Under the pieces are notes generated by a model, which searched no databases, was not told the origin of the DNA, and worked only from the letters and a program-made list of their open reading frames with translations. Position numbers and translations under genes: made by a program. Positions 17,251 to 25,266 of a stretch of 64,000 nucleotides of DNA are shown here, piece after piece. The DNA comes from Methanogenium sp. S4BF. Lineage in GTDB: Archaea > Halobacteriota > Methanomicrobia > Methanomicrobiales > Methanomicrobiaceae. The stretch is from contig NZ_CP091277.1 of assembly GCF_029633965.1 (NCBI RefSeq), positions 372,001 through 436,000 on the forward strand, in the 5' to 3' direction. Every line of letters begins with the position of its first letter. The stretch's first letter is position 1.

Positions 17251-17430
17251 ATGAAGGTTCGGATTGGCATGCCAAAGGCGAAGGAACGGAAGAAAACCCA
17301 TGCAGGGCTTTGGTGTTTGTGTGCCATTTGCTGTACAGATTCCCGGTGCGGTATTTGTGTTCGGTGCGTGTATCAAAAAAGAAATATTAAAGCTCTCCCA
17401 TCCCAAAAACCGTTTTATGAAAAGAGATGA
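17251..17430 (+). CDS. candidate cysteine-rich precursor peptide (59 aa)
   Basis: A mini-ORF divergent from the radical SAM gene. It has a basic, cysteine-free leader (MKVRIGMPKAKERKKTHAG) followed by a compact core with seven cysteines in 19 residues, spaced C-x-C-x2-CC-x4-C-x2-C-x2-C (LWCLCAICC...RCGICVRC), then a basic tail. It lies in the otherwise empty 192 bp before the sensor kinase ATG, overlapping that gene by 14 bp. No convincing ribosome-binding site precedes ATG 17251; AAGGT at 17254-17258 could serve an alternative ATG at 17269. Leader-core layout beside a peptide-maturase-like enzyme suggests a substrate, but codon bias is weak. Confidence 0.42.
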   Translation: MKVRIGMPKAKERKKTHAGLWCLCAICCTDSRCGICVRCVYQKRNIKALPSQKPFYEKR

Positions 17431-19288
17431 CAAACAGCACCGTTCCCTTCAGACGAGTTTTGGTCTTGTCATCTTTCTGGTATTTATCTTTCTGACAGTA
17501 TCAGTTTCTGTAATCCTCTTCACCTCAGTCGAAAACAGCATCGTCTCACAGTTTGACGAGAAGATGGATCAGACAACAATCTCAGTCACCCACTCCGCTA
17601 TTCTCGCTGACAAAGGGCTTATTCTCTATGAAAAGGCGTATGATCAGCAGCTAAAGGACGCATTTATTCCGTTTCTTGATGCCTATGACCGGTCCGGAGG
17701 GAATCCGGCTGCAATGGATCTTGAGAGCCTGAAAGCTGAGATGATCCGTTCCCCCGACTGGGATATTGACCTCTATATCATCAATGAAACCGGTGTTATA
17801 GAATACACCACATTTGAGCCGGATCTGGGTTTTGACTTTCGTACGATTCCCGGTTTTTATTCGTCAATCACCACAATCCGAGAAGGGAATGATTTTTCCG
17901 CAGACAGGGTATGCACCAGCCTCTCCGATCCTTCGTATGGGAAAAAATATGCCTATATGCCCACCCCTGACCACCGGTATCTGCTGGAACTGAGTTTCAC
18001 GTCTGATTCCTTTATGGAAGGGCGCAAGAACTTCCCCTATACCGCCATATCTGATATGCTGATGGAGGATGATCCCTCCCTTCGTGATGTTTCCATCTTT
18101 GATGTCACCTATCGCCGGATAGCAGGCCATGGTGAATCTGCGGAAGGTGAGACGCTCGCGCATGTGAAGCAGGTCTATGCTGACCATGTCGGGTTTGATG
18201 TCATTGATAAACCGAATGAAACCATCACCCGCTATCTCTATATCGACCTGGATAACGAAGGATATCCCTCATCGTCCCAGATGAATCTTGTCGGTGAGAT
18301 CGTCTTTTCGACACAACCCCTTCGTGATTCAATAAATTTTTTGCTCCTGAATGTGGTCGTTCTTTGTATCCTGGGGGTGGGGGTTGGAATATTTGCTGCC
18401 TATTATACCTCCTATTTCCTGACACGTCCGCTAAAGGCGATTATATCGGATATTGACTATATCGCAGACGGTCACCTTGACCACCCGATTCAGGAGGCGA
18501 AGTCATCGGAGACGGAAAATCTCCGGCGGAGTGTAAATATCCTTGTTGAACGCCTGAATTCTGAAATTCTGAGGCTCAAACAGACTTCCGGGGAGCTGGA
18601 CTGCGAACTGAAACGGACACAGGAGGTGGAGAGGGCACTCAGGAATGCAAACACGAAGCTGGGCCTGCTCTCGGGCATTACCCGGCATGATATTCTCAAC
18701 CAGATCCGGGCGCTCACGATGATCTCTACTCTGCTCAAGGAAGAGATGGGTAATGACCGGAAAGCAGAGACCCCGCTGAGAATAATGGATGATGTTATTG
18801 AAACGATGGAGGGTCAGATTACCTTTACACGGGAGTATGAACTGCTGGGATCAAAGACCGCAGAATGGATAAATGTCGCGTCACTGGTTACAGAAGTGGG
18901 AGAAGGCACCGGATTCCGTCAGATCACAACAGAGATTACGACCGGCAGTCTTGAGATATTTGCTGACCCGCTTCTGAAACGGGCTGTCTTCAATCTGTTT
19001 GACAATGCCGTACGCCACGGTGAAACAGTAACCCGGATGAGGGTTTCATTCCGTGAAGGGGGTGATGGGGGTACGCTGATATTTGAGGATGACGGGTGTG
19101 GTGTCCCGGAGAATATGAAAGAGAAGATTTTCTGGAAGAAGACCGGCAAAAATACCGGATATGGGCTTTTCCTGGTGCAGGAAATCCTCTCCATCACCGG
19201 CATGAGCATCCGTGAGACGGGACAGAAAGGAACCGGGGCACGCTTTGAGATACGGATTCCGGAAGAGGGCTACCGGTTTGGAGAATAG
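17417..19288 (+). CDS. membrane sensor histidine kinase with HAMP domain (623 aa)
   Basis: First membrane helix at about residues 14-36 (GLVIFLVFIFLTVSVSVILF), an extracytoplasmic sensor of about 270 residues (Cache-like size and layout), a second helix (LLLNVVVLCILGVGVGIFAAYY), then a HAMP domain (LTRPLKAIISDIDYIADGHLDHPI), coiled coil, phosphoacceptor GITRHDILNQIRAL, and ATPase motifs NLFDNAVRHG, EDDGCGVP and TGYGLFLVQEI. The ATG at 17417 starts just before the first helix; the open frame upstream to 17264 is not credible as protein. No cognate regulator is adjacent. Confidence 0.9.
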   Translation: MKRDDKQHRSLQTSFGLVIFLVFIFLTVSVSVILFTSVENSIVSQFDEKMDQTTISVTHSAILADKGLILYEKAYDQQLKDAFIPFLDAYDRSGGNPAAMDLESLKAEMIRSPDWDIDLYIINETGVIEYTTFEPDLGFDFRTIPGFYSSITTIREGNDFSADRVCTSLSDPSYGKKYAYMPTPDHRYLLELSFTSDSFMEGRKNFPYTAISDMLMEDDPSLRDVSIFDVTYRRIAGHGESAEGETLAHVKQVYADHVGFDVIDKPNETITRYLYIDLDNEGYPSSSQMNLVGEIVFSTQPLRDSINFLLLNVVVLCILGVGVGIFAAYYTSYFLTRPLKAIISDIDYIADGHLDHPIQEAKSSETENLRRSVNILVERLNSEILRLKQTSGELDCELKRTQEVERALRNANTKLGLLSGITRHDILNQIRALTMISTLLKEEMGNDRKAETPLRIMDDVIETMEGQITFTREYELLGSKTAEWINVASLVTEVGEGTGFRQITTEITTGSLEIFADPLLKRAVFNLFDNAVRHGETVTRMRVSFREGGDGGTLIFEDDGCGVPENMKEKIFWKKTGKNTGYGLFLVQEILSITGMSIRETGQKGTGARFEIRIPEEGYRFGE

Positions 19289-19718
19289 ACGGTATATCCG
19301 TATGGAGTTTCTGCTGTATGCGGTGTGAATGGTATGCTGAACCGGTTCGGTGAGCGGGTCATCTCATTCAATTATTTTTGGACTCTCCTGCTCATTTCTG
19401 ATTCCGGAATATTCCCTCTGTTTTGTCGCGTTCTGAACAAAACCGGAGCACGGGAGGTTTCCCCTCCCGTATGCCTTTTCCCTGATATCCAAAAAAGGCC
19501 ATGCAGGGTAGACGAACAAGCACCCGGTCTTTCCAATGTGGGTGTATATTGCGCCGGATTTGATGAAAATCAGCGTTCAGATGAATAGAGACGAATTCTC
19601 ATTCGTGCTATAGAAAATCAATAAAGACAGGAATTAGCATTCATTTGCCGTTCTGAAACTGTATGTCTCAATTTCAGCAAAACAAATACTGCAATGTGAG
19701 TGTTAAAAACATAATAAA
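19289..19718. other. intergenic stretch, no gene recognised
   Basis: About 430 bp between the sensor kinase and tRNA-Leu. An 87-codon open frame at 19325-19588 has no family resemblance, poor codon bias and no ribosome-binding site, so it is not called. The last 130 bp are AT-rich and may hold the 3' end signals of the tRNA transcript. Confidence 0.5.
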
Positions 19719-19803
19719 TGCGGGGGGAGCGATTCGAACGCTCGGACTCCTACGAGACTAGGCCCTCAACCTAGCGCCTTTGACCTGGCTCGGCAACCCC
19801 CGC
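19719..19803 (-). tRNA. tRNA-Leu (anticodon GAG)
   Basis: Read on the minus strand, an 85-nt cloverleaf: acceptor stem GCGGGGG/CCCCCGC with discriminator A, D arm TTGCCGAGCC, anticodon loop TTGAGGG (anticodon GAG, reading CUC/CUU), a long variable arm as in class II tRNAs (Leu/Ser), and T arm GAGCG-TTCGAAT-CGCTC. The 3' CCA is not encoded. Confidence 0.96.
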
Positions 19804-19806
19804 ACA

Positions 19807-19895
19807 GAAGTGTGCGAAATAGCCAGGACCGGTTCCATGACATCAGGGCCGGATGAACAACCCTCTTCGGGAGTTCAGGCGACTGCGCCATGTTA
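19807..19895 (-). ncRNA. candidate structured RNA or leader upstream of tRNA-Leu
   Basis: On the minus strand, a TATA box (complement of AAATATATG at 19919-19927) would start transcription near 19895, about 90 nt before the tRNA 5' end. The interval folds into several short stem-loops: GGCG-CAGT-CGCC, a hairpin at 19854-19877 (TGAAC/GTTCA with CCC-GAAGA-GGG), a CCGG/CCGG pair, and GCACA-CTTC-TGTGC next to the tRNA. It could be a processed small RNA or a structured tRNA leader. I do not recognise a known family. Confidence 0.35.
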
Positions 19896-20031
19896 CTCTA
19901 CATAGAAGGCTGTATGGGGAAATATATGTTTTCATTTGATTCTGGTTCCCGGATGGACCTGATATAAACGCTCTGATCCCTGCCGGTGAAGATGAGTGGT
20001 ATTTTTAAGAATCAGGTTGAATTCTATCTTA

Positions 20032-20535
20032 ATGTGGGCAAAGATACTGAATACATTCAGTGATTCACCTTCCCAGGCGCAGGTCGCACGATTCCTTCTG
20101 GAAAACGGTCTTGGCATCAATGAACGGGGCCGTGTCACGGTTAATGGCATAGAAATTCCTGCAACCCATCTCTCAAAGGAGATCGGTACTGACCGCCGTG
20201 TCGTCGACGCCACCGTGAAGCGCATCTTATCTCTTCCTGCCATATCTGAAATCTTCCTTAACCTTCGGGCCACGCCGGATGTCAGCCGTATCGCAGAGTC
20301 CCTCGGCCTCACCGTGATCACTGTCATGCCGGATGATGCCGCACAGAAGGGTGTGGTGGGTGAAACCGTGAAGGTACTCGCCGACCATGATATTTCCATC
20401 CGGCAGATCTTTGTCACCGACTCCCACCTCTCAGAAGATCCGAAGCTGGTCATCGTGGTGGATGAGGCACTCCCTGCGGCAGTATATGAGGCCCTGCGTG
20501 CCCTGCCGCAGGTCAGAAAACTTATTCTTGAATAA
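20032..20535 (+). CDS. ACT-domain amino-acid-binding regulator (COG2150-like, 167 aa)
   Basis: N-terminal winged-helix-like region with AQVARFLLENGLGI and the HLSKEIGTDRRVVDATVKRIL helix-turn-helix, followed by a C-terminal ACT domain (KGVVGETVKVLADHDISIRQIFVTD). This arrangement matches the archaeal 'regulator of amino acid metabolism, ACT domain' family. The ATG at 20032 (MWAKILNTF) is preferred to the GTG-type opening at 19996. Likely a ligand-responsive DNA-binding protein; its targets are not evident. Confidence 0.82.
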   Translation: MWAKILNTFSDSPSQAQVARFLLENGLGINERGRVTVNGIEIPATHLSKEIGTDRRVVDATVKRILSLPAISEIFLNLRATPDVSRIAESLGLTVITVMPDDAAQKGVVGETVKVLADHDISIRQIFVTDSHLSEDPKLVIVVDEALPAAVYEALRALPQVRKLILE

Positions 20536-20539
20536 ATTC

Positions 20540-20552
20540 GCCTTTTTTAAAA
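20540..20552 (+). terminator. T-tract terminator candidate
   Basis: A run of six T (20543-20548) 8 bp after the stop of the ACT-domain gene, typical of archaeal termination at oligo-T. Confidence 0.4.
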
Positions 20553-20787
20553 AACGATCCGCCGTAAGGCCGGTCCCCCTTATTCTGGGGATAATTTTTC
20601 AGAAATGAAGATATTTTGCACGGACATCAGTACATTATTTTATCTTCGGTCCTGTTTTTAGACAATGGCACGAAGCAGGGTGACTCACCGGTGAGACAGC
20701 GTCTTATTTCCATCATGGCTGTCTGTTATATCCCTGTATATACAGCACCGGCAGAAGGTTCGGAACACAAAACCTGATACAGAATCT

Positions 20788-21276
20788 TCAGAGATTTTCC
20801 ACATCATCGGCAAGGGCCGCGATACGCCTGAGAATATGCTCCGGAAGTGTGCCCGCGGCAGTTTCCAGCCGTTCTTTGATGGAAATAACCGTGGTGCCCC
20901 TGACCCGGTTGTCTGCATGGGCCACAATCTTTTCTTCGGGGGTCTGCGGGACACAGTCAATCGGCCTGAGCCCCTCGGCCTCGCACTCCTCTGCGGTAAG
21001 CCCGGCGCCGATGTGGCATTCAACAATGCGTGCCACCTCCTTGGGCAGACCGTATGCACGGCAGATATCAGCCCCGATTTGGCCGTGGGCAAGCGAATGC
21101 GTCTGTGACCTGCCGATGTCATGCAGGGCTGCACCCCAGGAGACCAGCTCCCTGTCCACCGGGCGTGAGGCGGCGTACTGGCAGGCAAGGTCATGCACCA
21201 CATGACAGTGGGCAATAACATTATCCGGGCACCCGGCCCGGTGAAGAAATAAAAACGGGTCTTCTGATGGGAGCAT
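20788..21276 (-). CDS. HD-domain phosphohydrolase (TIGR00295-like, 162 aa)
   Basis: Metal-dependent HD-superfamily protein: HCHVVHDLA (first His), HDIG in WGAALHDIGRSQTHS, a conserved histidine in RIVECHIGAGL, and the downstream aspartate in IVAHADNRV. The compact one-domain form fits the archaeal TIGR00295 family of unknown substrate. It shares one base with the upstream tfe gene stop (21276), and the tfe-HD-ATP-grasp-Trm56 genes form one tightly packed minus-strand unit. Confidence 0.88.
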   Translation of the reverse strand: MLPSEDPFLFLHRAGCPDNVIAHCHVVHDLACQYAASRPVDRELVSWGAALHDIGRSQTHSLAHGQIGADICRAYGLPKEVARIVECHIGAGLTAEECEAEGLRPIDCVPQTPEEKIVAHADNRVRGTTVISIKERLETAAGTLPEHILRRIAALADDVENL

Positions 21277-21794
21277 CAGACTTTGCCCAGTGTAGCCCTC
21301 ATCGCAGCAACGCGCGTTTTGAGTGCATTGAGAAGAAGTTCGTTATCAAAGTGCTCCATGTGCATCCCGCACTGGCAGGTGAACTCTACGGCGAGTGCGT
21401 CATTGAACGTATAGACGATACCGCAGGTATTGCAGATGAAGAAGTCATTTTCGTCTTCATACAGTTCCCGAGCGGCCAGTTTCTCGAATGCCTCCTCCAT
21501 ATCCTCGGTGAGGGCATCGTTCAGGTTGTCCAGCCTGAGTTTCCATTTATAGGTGAGCCAGCCGGTCTCCTGATTCTTTTCCCGTCGGTATTGGGCGAGG
21601 CGCTTTCCATAGAGTGTATACAATGTATTTCTGACGGAATTGAGGTTGATTCCGGTCTCTTCAGCCAGTTCCTCATCGGTCTTTTCAATTGTACGGTCAA
21701 AGTTTTCCAGAAGGGTCAGCCCTTCTTCTCCCACCATCCGGATCAAATAAGCACGGACCGCAGGATTATCCAGCACGTCTATCTCCTCTACCAT
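21276..21794 (-). CDS. tfe: transcription initiation factor TFE
   Basis: Archaeal homologue of the TFIIE alpha subunit; it stabilises the open promoter complex with TBP, TFB and RNA polymerase. The N-terminal extended winged helix (about residues 5-95) includes TDEELAEETGINLNSVRNTLYTLY, and the C-terminal zinc ribbon has CNTCG and CQCG pairs near residues 118-142. Length of 172 is normal. It overlaps both neighbours by a few bases. Confidence 0.95.
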   Translation of the reverse strand: MVEEIDVLDNPAVRAYLIRMVGEEGLTLLENFDRTIEKTDEELAEETGINLNSVRNTLYTLYGKRLAQYRREKNQETGWLTYKWKLRLDNLNDALTEDMEEAFEKLAARELYEDENDFFICNTCGIVYTFNDALAVEFTCQCGMHMEHFDNELLLNALKTRVAAMRATLGKV

Positions 21795-22873
21795 CTGCTC
21801 ATATATCTGTATACTCTGGTAATAGTCTTATCCAAGGCAGCGAGTGCTTCTGCCTCATCTGCACCGCGGCCATAGACGCTCAGAACAGCCCCTCCCTCTT
21901 CAATCTCGGTTCCGACCCACGGGATGTCTGCAATGTCCGGATGAAGTGACTTCAGGTCATCTGTGACCACACAGTCGCGGTCTGCAAAGATGATGGAGCG
22001 CACAGCAGTCATCACGGGACCCGGCCGGGAGGCGGGAAGGATGCCGGATGCCGCGTTGCGGTGCATCTCAAAGATATTTGCACCCGTACTCATCTCCACA
22101 ATGTCAAGCGTCGCCTGGAAGCGCGGGTTGATTTCAATGGTCCGGATGCCGTCGTCGGTCAGCATGAAGTCGATGCCCAGTGAGCCGATACACCCGCTTT
22201 TTGCAGCAATATCTTCTGCGAGCGTGAGAATGCTCTCCCTCTCCGCTGGCTGAAAGGGTGTAACAGCTCCCGCAAATCCAAATCTGCGTTCCCCTTCCCC
22301 GCCGCGGTTAAACTGGCGGTTCAGGCTCAGCGCCCGTGCGGACGTGCCGTCAGCAATGCACGAGACACTGCAGGGGATGCCTTCCACCGGCATCTGCCGG
22401 ATATACGGGGTGTCCGGCCAGCAGTCCGTCCATGCCGCCTCGTCGTCCGGTGAGGCCGCAAACGTATTGCGCCAGCCGCCCGCGCCGGTGTCCGGTTTAA
22501 TAAAGGCGGGATACTCGCCTTCGGGAAGAAGGGGGGGCACGGGAAATCCATGCTCCTCAAAGAACTGCTGGATGCCTGTCTTGGTGCAGAATCGTGCTGC
22601 CACATCGCGTGGTGTCCCGCAGACGGTGCGCCCGAGATCCATGTCCTCTGCGCCGGAGGTGGTCACGATGCAGTCAAAGGTATAGCGTGAACAGAAGTCG
22701 GTGATGTGCTCCGGCAGTTCGGCCAGTTCTTCAAAGGTCTGGTGTTCTTTTGTATACCAGGTGAGGTCCTGGTCACAGAAATGGTCGATGGCACAGACCT
22801 CATAGCCCGCAGCATACACAGACCTGACCACATGGCGGGTTGCAAACCCAGCAACGAGAACCCGGCCTTTCAA
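21788..22873 (-). CDS. ATP-grasp family ligase-like protein (COG2232-like, 361 aa)
   Basis: Predicted carboxylate-amine/thiol ligase fold: a nucleotide-binding pre-ATP-grasp start ([22 protein letters not shown]), the ATP-grasp lysine region [19 protein letters not shown] and the metal-binding [21 protein letters not shown]2232 proteins occur next to tfe in many methanogens, and substrate is unknown. Its stop overlaps tfe by 7 bp and its start overlaps the Trm56 stop, so translation is probably coupled. Confidence 0.82.
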   Translation of the reverse strand: MKGRVLVAGFATRHVVRSVYAAGYEVCAIDHFCDQDLTWYTKEHQTFEELAELPEHITDFCSRYTFDCIVTTSGAEDMDLGRTVCGTPRDVAARFCTKTGIQQFFEEHGFPVPPLLPEGEYPAFIKPDTGAGGWRNTFAASPDDEAAWTDCWPDTPYIRQMPVEGIPCSVSCIADGTSARALSLNRQFNRGGEGERRFGFAGAVTPFQPAERESILTLAEDIAAKSGCIGSLGIDFMLTDDGIRTIEINPRFQATLDIVEMSTGANIFEMHRNAASGILPASRPGPVMTAVRSIIFADRDCVVTDDLKSLHPDIADIPWVGTEIEEGGAVLSVYGRGADEAEALAALDKTITRVYRYMSRW

Positions 22874-23394
22874 CTCTCAAACCTCTTGCCGCGTTCGGAC
22901 GGGATAATCTGCATCTCCGCATCAGGATATTCGCGGTTCAGTTCATTTCCGTCAAAGAGCCTGTCCATGATGAGTGCGAGGCTTGATATCTCTGAATGGG
23001 GCTGTGTCGTGACCGAGATGTTATAGTCCGCAAGTTCATAGATCTCTGAAGGGACCTTTTCTGCGCCGACGACTACCAGCACCTTTTCGTAATCTTTTAT
23101 TTCACCGATGGCATCGGTCATCCGCAGGCCGTACATCGTCAGGTGAACGACAATGCCGCCTTCATCCTTCCATTCCCGGATGACCTTCTTCCATGCGGCA
23201 TTATTCTCGACAAAAAAGTCGCCGCCCCAGCGTGCGGCGACATCGGTCACCGACCTACGCACGCCGTCATCGTTTGCTGCAAGGTACATGCCTTTTGCCC
23301 CCAGTGCCCGGGCGGTAAGTGCTACATGGGTGGTTACCCGCTGGTCACGCTCCGGGCGATGCCCCAGTCGCAGGACCCGTACATCCGACACCAT
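22870..23394 (-). CDS. tRNA (cytidine(56)-2'-O)-methyltransferase
   Basis: Archaea-specific aTrm56, which 2'-O-methylates C56 in the T loop of tRNAs and belongs to the SPOUT class. The start [30 protein letters not shown] and the knot segment [35 protein letters not shown] are diagnostic. Length of 174 is that of the core enzyme. It overlaps by one base the small gene upstream and by four the ATP-grasp gene. Confidence 0.93.
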   Translation of the reverse strand: MVSDVRVLRLGHRPERDQRVTTHVALTARALGAKGMYLAANDDGVRRSVTDVAARWGGDFFVENNAAWKKVIREWKDEGGIVVHLTMYGLRMTDAIGEIKDYEKVLVVVGAEKVPSEIYELADYNISVTTQPHSEISSLALIMDRLFDGNELNREYPDAEMQIIPSERGKRFES

Positions 23395-23681
23395 TATTTC
23401 TCCTCCCCCTCCGTCCGGACTTTAATGACACCGTTTTCCATATACATCGGGGAATCCTTCATTATCCGTTCCAGTTCAGCGGTGAGAAGAATTTCATGCA
23501 GGGATTTTATGACCCATGCGTCATCCTTTCGGGAGATCAGCCGGTATCTCTCCAGCCGCTCCAGTGATTCTTCTGCAACACTTTCTTCCGTTCCTGCCAT
23601 CATGCAGAGCTCATCCAGGGTTATTGCGGATTTTTCTGCAAGAATATGGTATATCTGCCAGTCTCTCTCTTCTGAACGCAC
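23394..23681 (-). CDS. winged-helix-like hypothetical protein (95 aa)
   Basis: Small soluble protein whose middle, [41 protein letters not shown], has the helix spacing and beta wing of a winged-helix DNA-binding domain. It is the first gene of the minus-strand unit containing trm56 and tfe and overlaps the Trm56 start by one base. It could be a DNA-binding regulator or an RNA-polymerase-associated factor; there is no closer recognition. Confidence 0.65.
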   Translation of the reverse strand: MRSEERDWQIYHILAEKSAITLDELCMMAGTEESVAEESLERLERYRLISRKDDAWVIKSLHEILLTAELERIMKDSPMYMENGVIKVRTEGEEK

Positions 23682-23778
23682 ATTGAAAGGTTACCCGGAT
23701 GCGGGCATATAGTTTTTTACCGTTTCATGATGCAACAACAACAGAAGTGAAATTTGAATGCGTACAGGCAGGTGAGAT

Positions 23779-24168
23779 ATGACCGATTATTTTGAACTGG
23801 CAGAGCTTGCCGACAGGATACTAACTATATGTGATGATGATGTGGAGGAGCTGGTATCTGTCCTTGATGAACTTGAGGAAGGCGTCAGAGATGAACTGCT
23901 GGTCTCTGATTTTCTGAATGCCTATCAGGTGTTCTGGTATTTCTTCCGGTATGAGCCTGATATTCTTGCGGCAGAACGCCTCATGCTCTCGTCTGCGTCA
24001 TCACTTTTACAGGGGGTGCTGATTGAGGAGCGCGACATCTATGAGATTTTGTTCCGTGTCGCGGATGGCCGCCCTGAGATGTTTGTCACAGATGGTGAGG
24101 AGGTGCTGATGGTCTTTCAGGGTACGAATGCATACCGGGACGCAGCAGAGTGGGTGGACAATACCTGA
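23779..24168 (+). CDS. hypothetical acidic protein (129 aa)
   Basis: A strongly acidic, all-helical soluble protein with no cysteine pairs, signal or membrane segment (ELAELADRILTICDDDVEEL at the start). AGGTGA precedes the ATG at a good distance. It is alone on the plus strand between two minus-strand units. I do not recognise the family. Confidence 0.65.
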   Translation: MTDYFELAELADRILTICDDDVEELVSVLDELEEGVRDELLVSDFLNAYQVFWYFFRYEPDILAAERLMLSSASSLLQGVLIEERDIYEILFRVADGRPEMFVTDGEEVLMVFQGTNAYRDAAEWVDNT

Positions 24169-24175
24169 TCTGTCG

Positions 24176-24883
24176 TTATATGCCTGCGGTAATCAGGCTG
24201 GTGTCGACGGATGCCTGCACGATCTCCGGAAGTGTGCCCCACCGGCAGAACGTGTCCCCTGCGATAACGCAGATGCCGCAGACCCCTGTGAGGTCACGCG
24301 CCTGAAAGAAATCATCTGAGCATTCGGTGAAGTCGTTGCACAGGGACGTCGCCCAGGCATCTGCCAGTGACACATTCCGGGAGAATACGGTCACGGCATC
24401 GGCTGTTCCAAATGAGACCGACGGCCCTACCGTCGCAGAAGAGGTGCAGATGCCAAGGATGGCATCCTGCGGCGGAACGCGAAAGGCAAGTTTCCCGGAG
24501 AAGGGGGAGGTGCCTGCATGAATGCCGATGGTGACATTACGGTCTGCAATGAGGGCGATGTCGCCCCCGTTATCGATCACGGCAAAGGCAGCACCCGCAT
24601 CCTGCATTGCTTCCACGCCGTACCATGCAATCGTTCCTGCGACGGCGGCCATCGGACCGACTCCTGCAGGTTCTGATGCAGCAGTCATCCGCCGTGCCGC
24701 CGGAGAGGACACGTTTGTCGGGTACGGCTCATACGTTGACCCAAAAAAAGGATCCCGGAGTATTTCACGCTCCAGTTCACTCCGGGCGTCCACCATTGCA
24801 GTTTTGGCTGCTTCGATATGTGCCTCCTCTTCTGCGAGGATGGTGGTGATGGTTGTCCGGTACTGGAAATGCTCACGGATCAT
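24176..24883 (-). CDS. COG2122/UPF0280 protein (ApbE-like), sulfide-assimilation factor
   Basis: UPF0280 family protein of 235 residues, with a glycine/serine-rich core AVIDNGGDIALIADRNVTIGIHAG and ICTSSATVGPSVSFGTADAVTVFS resembling the ApbE fold. As I recall, a COG2122 protein of Methanosarcina acetivorans (MA1715) is needed for efficient sulfide use in homocysteine formation. Here it is the third gene of an operon with the COG1900 and NIL-ferredoxin partners, which supports the same role. ATG at 24883 chosen; it overlaps the ferredoxin stop by 4 bp. Confidence 0.85.
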   Translation of the reverse strand: MIREHFQYRTTITTILAEEEAHIEAAKTAMVDARSELEREILRDPFFGSTYEPYPTNVSSPAARRMTAASEPAGVGPMAAVAGTIAWYGVEAMQDAGAAFAVIDNGGDIALIADRNVTIGIHAGTSPFSGKLAFRVPPQDAILGICTSSATVGPSVSFGTADAVTVFSRNVSLADAWATSLCNDFTECSDDFFQARDLTGVCGICVIAGDTFCRWGTLPEIVQASVDTSLITAGI

Positions 24884-25266
24884 GGGAGGAGTGAGAGTGC
24901 CTGGTGGGGGCAGGCATCCACACATTTGCCACAGAGGACACACTTGGAGCTGTCAATGCAAAGCGTCCAGGTCTCATTAAAGGAGAGCACATCCTGTGGG
25001 CAGACACTGATACAAGCGCCGCAGTTCACACATTCGGACTCGTCCCTGATGACCGAATCCTCCATCTGTTTCACGCGGGCGCCTGCCTTCTCCATCGCAT
25101 CAGTGATGATCTTGGTTTCCTTGTCAGGGATGTCGATTAAGAGTTCACCCTCGTTTGACTCGATAAATGCCCGTTCGACATTGATGAGCACACCGGTGTC
25201 TTTCACGGTCTGTGCTATGAGGGGCTGTTTGACGCCTTTCCGGGAGAATGTGACCAGGAGTTTCAT
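24880..25266 (-). CDS. NIL-domain ferredoxin of the homocysteine synthesis system
   Basis: N-terminal NIL domain (about residues 1-70, also found in methionine transporters) and C-terminal pair of [4Fe-4S] motifs, CVNCGACISVCPQD and CVLCGKCVDACPHQA. Matches the MA1822-type partner of COG1900 proteins, which with it converts aspartate semialdehyde and sulfide to homocysteine in methanogens. The ATG at 25266 overlaps the upstream stop (ATGA), indicating translational coupling. Confidence 0.9.
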   Translation of the reverse strand: MKLLVTFSRKGVKQPLIAQTVKDTGVLINVERAFIESNEGELLIDIPDKETKIITDAMEKAGARVKQMEDSVIRDESECVNCGACISVCPQDVLSFNETWTLCIDSSKCVLCGKCVDACPHQALSLLP

